NCBI GenBank assembly: GCA_031270925.1
Contig: JAISWY010000028.1
Coordinates: forward strand, 1 to 5,644
Reading direction: 5' to 3'
Source of the DNA: Candidatus Symbiothrix sp.
Lineage (GTDB): Bacteria > Bacteroidota > Bacteroidia > Bacteroidales > Azobacteroidaceae
DNA: 5,644 nucleotides
Part shown: positions 1 through 5,644 of the stretch, one piece after another
Numbering within the stretch: position 1 is the first letter of the stretch
Layout: each line of letters opens with the position of its first letter
Position numbers and translations under genes: made by a program
The notes under the pieces: generated by a model
Databases searched by the model: none
What the model was told of the DNA's origin: nothing
What the model saw: only the letters and a program-made list of their open reading frames with translations

Positions 1-2439
1 ATTATTCGTCATATCGGAATTGTAGGTGAATGTAACGTTCAATACGCATTCGACACCGTTTCGGAAGATTACCGCGTGATCGAAGTGAATGCGCGATTGA
101 GCCGTTCGTCGGCTTTGGCATCGAAAGCGACCGGTTATCCATTAGCATTTATCGCTGCCAAACTCGCTTTGGGTTACGGATTGCAGGATTTAAAAAATTC
201 GGTTACAAAAACTACAACCGCCTTTTTCGAACCGGCTTTGGATTACATCGTCTGCAAAATTCCGCGTTGGGATTTGGGTAAATTCCACGGCGTATCGAAA
301 GAAATCGGTTCGAGCATGAAATCCGTAGGTGAAGTGATGTCGATTGGCCGTAGCTTTGAAGAAGTGATACAGAAAGGTTTACGAATGATTGCACAAGGAA
401 TGCACGGCTTCGTCGCTAACAAGGATTTAGAGGTTGCCAACATTGAAAAAGCCCTTACCGAACCAACCGACAAACGTATTTTCTTCATTGCACAAGCCTT
501 GGAAGCCGGTTATTCCATCGACAAAATCCACGAATTGACCAAAATCGACTTGTGGTTTTTGCAAAAATTGCAATTGATACATCAAACGTCCAAAGAAATC
601 GGAAAATACGATTCGATAACAGAACTGCCCGAAGATTTGTTGCGCACAGCGAAACAAAAAGGGTTCTCCGATTTTCAAATTACAAAATTATTATACAAAA
701 ATTCCGATGTCGCTACCGGCGAAAAAGCACATTTGCGCGAAATTCGGAAAGAAAGAGGCATCGTTCCGGTCGTAAAACAAATTGATACGCTGGCGGCCGA
801 ATATCCCGCGCAAACCAATTATTTGTACTTGACATACAACGGAATAGCTAATGATGTAAAATATTTCGGCGACCATCGATCGGTTATTGTACTGGGCTCG
901 GGTGCGTACCGCATCGGTAGCAGTGTTGAATTTGACTGGTGTTCCGTCAATGCTCTGGAAACCATTCGCAAACGTGGTTGGCGAGGTGTAATGATCAACT
1001 ACAATCCCGAAACTGTTTCTACCGATTATGATATGTGCGATCGCTTGTATTTCGATGAACTGACTTACGAGCGCGTGATGGACATTATTGAGTTGGAAAA
1101 CCCACACGGCGTGGTTTTATCGACCGGTGGACAAATTCCTAATAACCTCGCGCTTTCGCTCGACAAAGCAGGCGTCCCGATTTTAGGAACAACGGCTACC
1201 AAAATTGACAACGCCGAAGACCGCCACAAATTCTCGTCTATGCTCGACCGTTTGGGCATCGACCAACCGCGATGGAAAGAATTGTCTTCATTAGCAGACA
1301 TTGACGCTTTTGTGGAAGAAGTCGGTTTCCCGGTTTTGGTGCGACCCTCATACGTGCTTTCCGGCGCAGCAATGAACGTTTGCTCCAACCAACCGGAATT
1401 GGAAACTTTCTTGAAATTGGCGGCCAATGTGTCGCAAAAACATCCGGTTGTAGTGAGTGAATTTATTCAAAATGCGAAAGAAATTGAAATAGATGCGGTT
1501 GCAAGTGGAGGTGAAATCATCACTTACGCCATTTCGGAACATATTGAGTTTGCGGGTGTTCACTCCGGCGACGCCACGATTCAATTTCCGCCGCAACGCC
1601 TGTATGTCGAAACCGTGCGGAAAATCAAACGGGTGGCGCGTGAAATCGCTTATGCCTTGCAGATTACCGGCCCGTTCAACATCCAATTTTTGGCAAAAGA
1701 CAATGATATTAAGGTAATCGAATGTAATTTACGTGCATCGCGCAGTTTTCCCTTCGTATCTAAAGTGTTGAAACTCAATTTTATAGAATTAGCGACCCGC
1801 GTAATGTTGGGCGAAGAAGTCGAAAAACCCAATAAGAGCGAATTTGAATTGGATTACGTCGGCATCAAAGCCTCGCAATTCTCGTTCTCGCGCTTGCAAA
1901 AAGCCGATCCTGTCTTAGGCGTAGATATGGCATCAACGGGCGAAGTTGGTTGTATCGGCGACGATTACTACGAAGCCGTCTTAAAATCAATGCTTTCGGT
2001 GGGAATGCGTATCCCCAAAAAGAATATTCTAATTTCGAGCGGTGAATTGAAATCGAAAGTCGATTTACTCGAATCGTGTCAATTATTACAGGAAAAAGGC
2101 TATACGATTTACGCTACGGAAGGAACTCATAAATTTTTGACGGATAATAAAATACCGGCAATTCACGTAGCGCAACCTTCCGAAGTAGGGACGTTGCATG
2201 CAAGCTCTTTACAAAGCGCCCTGCAAATGATTCACGAAAAACAAATCGATTTGGTGGTTAATATCCCCAAAAACCTCACGCAAGGCGAATTATCGAACGG
2301 TTACAAAATCCGCAGGGGAGCGATTGATTTCAACATTCCGCTGTTTACCAATTCGCGTTTGGCCGCGGCGTTCATTCATGCGTTTTGTGCGATCGATCTA
2401 ACAAAAATCCCCATCAAAAGTTGGGACGAATATAAATAA
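1..2439 (+). CDS. carB: Carbamoyl-phosphate synthase large subunit, eukaryote-like type (5'-partial)
   Basis: CarB makes carbamoyl phosphate from bicarbonate, two ATP and ammonia channelled from the glutaminase subunit CarA, in the cytoplasm, for pyrimidine and arginine synthesis. The frame is open from base 1, so the start lies outside the window; the GTG at 76 is an internal valine. The 812 codons present compare with about 1,070 in the family, so roughly 260 N-terminal residues are missing. Visible parts, in window codons: the end of the first ATP-grasp domain (GIVGECNVQYAF at 7-18, then IEVNARLSRSSALASKATG at 27-45), the helical oligomerisation region (about 110-240), the second synthetase half (GSGAYRIGSSVEFDWC at 299-314, NPETVSTDYD at 335-344, VRPSYVLSGAAM at 447-458, AGVHSGDAT at 518-526, ECNLRASRSFPFVSK at 574-588), and a C-terminal MGS-like allosteric domain (about 673-800). 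Several motifs match animal CAD/CPS1 rather than E. coli CarB, as far as I recall those sequences. The gene is intact to its TAA and lies 38 bp upstream of glmS. Confidence 0.97.
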   Translation: MIRHIGIVGECNVQYAFDTVSEDYRVIEVNARLSRSSALASKATGYPLAFIAAKLALGYGLQDLKNSVTKTTTAFFEPALDYIVCKIPRWDLGKFHGVSKEIGSSMKSVGEVMSIGRSFEEVIQKGLRMIAQGMHGFVANKDLEVANIEKALTEPTDKRIFFIAQALEAGYSIDKIHELTKIDLWFLQKLQLIHQTSKEIGKYDSITELPEDLLRTAKQKGFSDFQITKLLYKNSDVATGEKAHLREIRKERGIVPVVKQIDTLAAEYPAQTNYLYLTYNGIANDVKYFGDHRSVIVLGSGAYRIGSSVEFDWCSVNALETIRKRGWRGVMINYNPETVSTDYDMCDRLYFDELTYERVMDIIELENPHGVVLSTGGQIPNNLALSLDKAGVPILGTTATKIDNAEDRHKFSSMLDRLGIDQPRWKELSSLADIDAFVEEVGFPVLVRPSYVLSGAAMNVCSNQPELETFLKLAANVSQKHPVVVSEFIQNAKEIEIDAVASGGEIITYAISEHIEFAGVHSGDATIQFPPQRLYVETVRKIKRVAREIAYALQITGPFNIQFLAKDNDIKVIECNLRASRSFPFVSKVLKLNFIELATRVMLGEEVEKPNKSEFELDYVGIKASQFSFSRLQKADPVLGVDMASTGEVGCIGDDYYEAVLKSMLSVGMRIPKKNILISSGELKSKVDLLESCQLLQEKGYTIYATEGTHKFLTDNKIPAIHVAQPSEVGTLHASSLQSALQMIHEKQIDLVVNIPKNLTQGELSNGYKIRRGAIDFNIPLFTNSRLAAAFIHAFCAIDLTKIPIKSWDEYK

Positions 2440-2477
2440 AATTTTCATTTTTCATTTTTTAAAATTATCGATTAAGT
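2440..2477 (+). other. carB-glmS spacer, T-rich, probably inside an operon
   Basis: The 38-bp gap is almost entirely A/T. It contains two imperfect tandem copies of a TTTTCAT-like unit followed by a T run (2442-2460), then an AT-rich stretch leading to the glmS ATG. There is no GC-rich stem before the T run, so it does not look like an intrinsic terminator. I see no TAnnTTTG or TTTG promoter pair here or in the last 140 bases of carB. No Shine-Dalgarno sequence precedes the ATG, which is usual in Bacteroidota, where AT-rich leaders support initiation. The gap is far too short to hold the glmS ribozyme known from Gram-positive bacteria. The simplest reading is read-through from carB into glmS. 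Confidence 0.5.
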
Positions 2478-4322
2478 ATGTGTGGTATAGTAGGTTACAT
2501 CGGTAAGCAAAATGCTTATCCAATTTTAATTAAAGGTTTGCACCGCTTGGAATATCGCGGCTACGACAGTTCGGGAGTCGCTCTGCTCAACGGACAAAAC
2601 AAGTTGAATGTATATAAAGCCAAAGGGCGCGTTTCCGATTTGGAAGAATCATGCGCCACCAAAGATACATTAGGTACGGTAGGAATTGCTCACACCCGTT
2701 GGGCAACGCACGGCGAACCGAATAATGTGAATGCGCATCCACATTATTCGCAATCGGAAAATCTGGCCTTGATTCACAACGGAATCATCGAAAATTATGC
2801 CGTTCTAAAAGCCGGATTAATCAATGAAGGCTATACTTTTCAAAGTGAAACCGACACCGAGGTGCTAATTCAATTAATTGAATATGTGAAAGTTAGCAAC
2901 AATGTCGATTTATATACGGCCGTGCAGTTGGCTCTGAAACAAGTTATCGGCGCGTATGCCATCGCCATCATCGAAAACGCCAATCCCGATTTGATTATTG
3001 CCGCGCGAAAAAGTAGTCCATTGGCGGTCGGAATCGGAAAAGATGAATTTTTCCTCGCGTCCGACGCTTCACCCATCATCGAATATACCAACAAAGTGGT
3101 GTATTTGGAAGATGAAGAAATTGCAATTATCCAACGCGATGAGCCGCTAAAAATCGTGAACCTGAACAATCACGAAAAAACGCCGCAGATTACCAAACTC
3201 GAAATGAATTTAAGCGCTTTGGAAAAAGGCGGTTACGAACATTTCATGTTGAAGGAAATTTTCGAGCAACCACGTACTTTGCGCGATTGTATGCGCGGAC
3301 GTATCAACGTGGAAAACAACAATGTAACTTTGTCGGGCATCATCGACCACAAAGCCAAATTCCAAAACGCACGCCGAATTTTGATTTTAGCTTGCGGAAC
3401 ATCATGGCACGCGGGATTGATCGGCGAATATCTGTTTGAAGAATTTTGCCGCATTCCGGTGGAAGTGGAATATTCGTCGGAATTTCGTTACCGTCATCCG
3501 GTAATTTTCCCCGATGATATTGTGATTGCCATTTCACAATCGGGCGAAACGGCCGATACTTTGGCCGCTATCGAATTGGCCAAAGAAGCCGGTGCGTTTG
3601 TTTACGGCATTTGTAATGTGGTTGGTTCGTCCATTCCGCGCAATACTCATTCGGGTTCCTATACGCACGTGGGGCCGGAAATCGGTGTCGCATCCACCAA
3701 AGCATTTACTGCCCAAGTTACGGTTCTGACGATGATGGCCTTGAATATCGCCAAGGAAAGAGGCGCCATTTCGCAAACGAGATACGAACAAACTTTGTCG
3801 GAACTGAGCAATGTTCCCGCCAAAATAAAAGAGATTTTGGAATTGAATCCGTTAATCGAAGATTTGTCGAAAACGTTTACCTACGCGCACAATTTCATTT
3901 ATTTAGGCCGCGGCTATTCGTATCCAATTGCATTGGAAGGCGCTTTAAAATTGAAAGAAATCTCATACATCCACGCCGAAGGTTATCCCGCCGCCGAAAT
4001 GAAGCACGGCCCGATTGCCCTCATCGATCAAGAAATGCCGGTAGTCGTAATTGCCACACACGACAGCACTTACGAAAAAACCATCAGCAACATTCAAGAA
4101 ATCAAAGCGCGGAAAGGCCGTATTCTAGCCATCGTAAACAAAGACGATGACAAAGTGCGTGCAATGGCCGATTTCATCATCGAAATTCCCGAAACGGAAG
4201 AATGTTTGGCGCCACTTTTGTCGGTAATTCCCTTACAGTTATTGAGTTATCATATTGCCGTAAAGAAAGGGCGCGATGTGGATATGCCGCGGAATTTAGC
4301 AAAGTCGGTAACGGTGGAATAA
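2478..4322 (+). CDS. glmS: Glutamine--fructose-6-phosphate aminotransferase (isomerizing)
   Basis: GlmS converts fructose-6-phosphate and glutamine to glucosamine-6-phosphate and glutamate, the committed step towards UDP-GlcNAc for peptidoglycan and LPS. It acts in the cytoplasm. The 614 residues compare with 609 in E. coli, so it is full length. The start is fixed by MCGIVGYIG: Cys2 becomes the N-terminal nucleophile after Met removal. The class II glutaminase domain (about 2-240) shows EYRGYDSSG at 25-33, HTRWATHG at 72-79, HNGIIENY at 100-107 and Asp126 in SETDTEV. Two SIS sugar-phosphate domains follow: the first (about 290-430) with CGTS at 306-309 and SQSGETADT at 353-361, the second (about 460-600) with EGALKLKEISYIHAEG at 487-502 and MKHGP at 508-512. 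Lys491, Glu494, His510 and Lys609 align with the E. coli isomerase residues Lys485, Glu488, His504 and Lys603. The conserved tail LAKSVTVE is complete. It follows carB closely and converges on the DUF3078 gene with 4 bp between the stop codons. Confidence 0.99.
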   Translation: MCGIVGYIGKQNAYPILIKGLHRLEYRGYDSSGVALLNGQNKLNVYKAKGRVSDLEESCATKDTLGTVGIAHTRWATHGEPNNVNAHPHYSQSENLALIHNGIIENYAVLKAGLINEGYTFQSETDTEVLIQLIEYVKVSNNVDLYTAVQLALKQVIGAYAIAIIENANPDLIIAARKSSPLAVGIGKDEFFLASDASPIIEYTNKVVYLEDEEIAIIQRDEPLKIVNLNNHEKTPQITKLEMNLSALEKGGYEHFMLKEIFEQPRTLRDCMRGRINVENNNVTLSGIIDHKAKFQNARRILILACGTSWHAGLIGEYLFEEFCRIPVEVEYSSEFRYRHPVIFPDDIVIAISQSGETADTLAAIELAKEAGAFVYGICNVVGSSIPRNTHSGSYTHVGPEIGVASTKAFTAQVTVLTMMALNIAKERGAISQTRYEQTLSELSNVPAKIKEILELNPLIEDLSKTFTYAHNFIYLGRGYSYPIALEGALKLKEISYIHAEGYPAAEMKHGPIALIDQEMPVVVIATHDSTYEKTISNIQEIKARKGRILAIVNKDDDKVRAMADFIIEIPETEECLAPLLSVIPLQLLSYHIAVKKGRDVDMPRNLAKSVTVE

Positions 4323-4331
4323 ACCGTTACC
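4307..4331. terminator. Inverted repeat over two convergent stop codons, possible bidirectional terminator
   Basis: GGTAACGGT at 4307-4315 is a perfect reverse complement of ACCGTTACC at 4323-4331, giving a 9-bp stem with a 7-nt loop (GGAATAA). The glmS TAA (4320-4322) is in the loop, and the stop of the opposite gene (4327-4329) is in the right arm. A hairpin between convergent genes fits a shared terminator. The weakness is the lack of a real T tract on either side: the + strand continues ACTTATAATT and the - strand continues CGACTTTGC. Termination is therefore inferred from position and symmetry only. The hairpin could instead protect mRNA 3' ends, or be a coincidence of coding sequence. 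Confidence 0.45.
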
Positions 4332-5604
4332 ACTTATAATTAAATCCGAAACTCAATAATTCGTTCAACTGTATGAGTCCGAAGCGTTTATCATGCTTGA
4401 TGTTGGGCGTATCGTCGAAACGTCCGTAGAAGTAAAAACGAGTGGAGAAAAAGCGGTTCAAAGAAACATTTAGTTCGTTTTCCGATTCGACAAGTACTTT
4501 TTCGTAATTCGTAAAATATTTTAATCGCGACGAAAAAACAACTTGCTTGTTAAGATTGAAAACGAATTTGGCATTGATGGTCGAACCTATATCCAACAAA
4601 TAGTTTTTATCGGCAGGAATACCATAGCGGTTTTGTTTCATCACATCGTCATCGGCCACCCAGGTATATTGAGCAGACAACGGCGATACATCGACCGATA
4701 CATTCAGTTTACGATATTTATCCTTTTTCGATTTTTTATCCAATTGATATTTCATCCCCAAAAAACCGACGTTGATTTGCAAAGGCGAAGCAAATGAAGA
4801 AGTGTAATCCGTGGAATTTTCCTTATAGCTTTTGAAAAACTTGGTCTTGATTTCCAAGTTCGACGAATAGGAAAACTTGTCGTTAAAAGCTTTCAGACCG
4901 ACGTCGCTATACGTTCGAATCAAATCGTCGCCTGTGCGGTAACTGCGCAATGTATCGTTGTCATTGGTATAAAAACTCAATTTCCATTCGACCAAATTGT
5001 TGAACTGAAAATTATTTTTCTTGTAATTAAACGTCATGCTTTGAGCGCTAACCATATTCAGATTGCCTACGCCACCGTTGAACCAGTTTTCCGACAAATA
5101 ATTTTGCGAAAATTGCAATAAACTGGTTCCGCCCCATTGCCAATAACGACGTTTCGGACGAAAACGGGTCGATTGGTCGAACTCCGCCCGTTCCTTTTCC
5201 GGCTCAACCGAAAAAAACACATCGAAAAGACGAGGCGAATTGATTTCGACGATTTTCTCCGCTTCTTTCGGAAAATCCGATTCGATATATTTGATGCGCG
5301 TAATATTATTTCGGATAAAATCGCGGTAAGCTCTTGTCCGTAAGTCGGATACATATTTATCTTTCGAATCGTAAATCGAAATCCGTTGTTGCAATTCCGC
5401 AAAAACGAAATCGCCTTTTATCGACGTATCTTTCGGTAACTCAAGGGAAATATCGCAAGGAAATCGCTCATCAAAAACGACCGGCAGAAAATATAAATTG
5501 CCTCCTTGGAATGAATTATTATGCGCCGATAATGGCCATGAGAATAGAAAAAAAGCCGTCAAACACGCTAAAAAACAATATTTGCTATATCCGGTATTAA
5601 TCAT
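4327..5604 (-). CDS. DUF3078-type outer-membrane beta-barrel protein with signal peptide
   Basis: A 425-residue exported protein of unknown function. The start ATG (5602-5604) opens a Sec signal peptide: a short polar stretch with Lys8, a hydrophobic core at about 10-24, and a likely signal peptidase I cut after LSA at 25-27. Residues 28-150 form a polar domain I cannot assign. From about 154 the sequence looks like an outer-membrane barrel: YWQWGGTSLLQFSQNYLSENW at 154-174, then NGG at 176-178, recall the W..GG..S..FSQ...NW..GG pattern of the Bacteroidota DUF3078 family. Many alternating polar/aromatic strands follow. The C-terminus ends FGFNYKW, with aromatics at 419, 421, 423 and 425, like the beta-signal read by the BAM complex. 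A basic turn (KKSKKDKY, 290-297) probably lies in a loop. The gene has its own -7 promoter motif and converges on glmS, so it is not part of the carB-glmS unit. Family membership is recalled from motif shape and needs a profile search; barrel topology is fairly safe, function unknown. Confidence 0.85.
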   Translation of the reverse strand: MINTGYSKYCFLACLTAFFLFSWPLSAHNNSFQGGNLYFLPVVFDERFPCDISLELPKDTSIKGDFVFAELQQRISIYDSKDKYVSDLRTRAYRDFIRNNITRIKYIESDFPKEAEKIVEINSPRLFDVFFSVEPEKERAEFDQSTRFRPKRRYWQWGGTSLLQFSQNYLSENWFNGGVGNLNMVSAQSMTFNYKKNNFQFNNLVEWKLSFYTNDNDTLRSYRTGDDLIRTYSDVGLKAFNDKFSYSSNLEIKTKFFKSYKENSTDYTSSFASPLQINVGFLGMKYQLDKKSKKDKYRKLNVSVDVSPLSAQYTWVADDDVMKQNRYGIPADKNYLLDIGSTINAKFVFNLNKQVVFSSRLKYFTNYEKVLVESENELNVSLNRFFSTRFYFYGRFDDTPNIKHDKRFGLIQLNELLSFGFNYKW

Positions 5605-5624
5605 TTTGCCTGCTAAATTGAATA

Positions 5625-5632
5625 CAAAAGTA
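5625..5632 (-). promoter_or_regulatory. Bacteroidota -7 promoter element for the DUF3078 gene
   Basis: Read on the - strand, this is TACTTTTG, an exact match to the TAnnTTTG -7 consensus used by the Bacteroidota primary sigma factor. It ends 20 bases before the ATG, so the transcript would start about 5-7 bases further on, leaving a leader of roughly 15 nt. The matching -33 TTTG element would lie past base 5644, so the promoter is incomplete in this window. The leader contains AGCAGG (5609-5614 as reverse complement) at a short distance from the ATG; this is at best a weak Shine-Dalgarno sequence. Confidence 0.6.
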
Positions 5633-5644
5633 GTGAAAATTTCT

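Noticed and set aside
76..78. GTG as the start of the first gene
   Set aside because: The frame continues upstream to base 1 with conserved CarB sequence (GIVGECNVQYAF). The GTG encodes the Val of the conserved VIEVNARLSR motif, so it is internal.
691..1107. 138-codon open frame on the - strand
   Set aside because: Entirely antisense to conserved CarB sequence (the start of the second synthetase half). It has no recognisable domain and no start context, and is a by-product of carB codon use.
1065..1686. Overlapping - strand open frames of 120 and 112 codons
   Set aside because: They lie opposite the second ATP-grasp domain of carB. Their translations are low-complexity or basic with no family resemblance.
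2440..2477. glmS ribozyme/riboswitch upstream of glmS
   Set aside because: The gap is only 38 bp, AT-rich and without the needed helices. The ribozyme is over 100 nt and known mainly from Firmicutes.
5563..5574. Lipobox (FLAC, residues 11-14) in the DUF3078-type protein
   Set aside because: The cysteine sits in the middle of the hydrophobic core with too little before it, and Phe at -3 is atypical. The LSA site at 25-27 is a better signal peptidase I cut, and a C-terminal barrel protein needs no lipid anchor.
5334..5600. 88-codon + strand open frame opposite the signal peptide region
   Set aside because: Antisense to a well-supported exported protein, with no domain and no promoter motif seen.

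Overview
The window looks like chromosomal DNA from a member of the Bacteroidota, probably Bacteroidales or a close relative. Four things point there: an outer-membrane protein of the DUF3078 type, a TAnnTTTG -7 promoter motif in front of it, AT-rich translation starts without a clear Shine-Dalgarno sequence, and a carbamoyl-phosphate synthase large subunit of the eukaryote-like type. By eye the base composition is moderate (roughly low to mid 40s % GC, not counted) and even throughout. I see no sign of recent transfer, no mobile element, no CRISPR array and no RNA gene.

Layout: (1) positions 1-2439, + strand: the C-terminal three quarters of carB, open at the left edge of the window. (2) 2440-2477: a 38-bp AT-rich spacer with no recognisable promoter or terminator. 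(3) 2478-4322, + strand: a complete glmS. (4) 4307-4331: a perfect 9-bp inverted repeat covering the stop codons of both glmS and the converging gene. (5) 4327-5604, - strand: a complete gene for a secreted, probably outer-membrane beta-barrel protein of the DUF3078 type. (6) 5605-5644: its short leader and a -7 promoter element, with the -33 region cut off by the window edge.

carB and glmS are close and co-directional, so they are probably co-transcribed. Both belong to glutamine-amide-nitrogen metabolism. CarB, with its glutaminase partner CarA (expected upstream, not seen), makes carbamoyl phosphate for pyrimidines and arginine. GlmS makes glucosamine-6-phosphate for peptidoglycan and LPS. 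The DUF3078 gene is a separate convergent unit with its own promoter, and no functional tie to the other two is evident.

This is mostly an ordinary housekeeping region, and I found no new biological system. The points most worth a second look are the eukaryote-like CarB, whose allosteric domain resembles the N-acetylglutamate-binding domain of CPS1 but has lost some key residues, and the shared hairpin over the two convergent stop codons.
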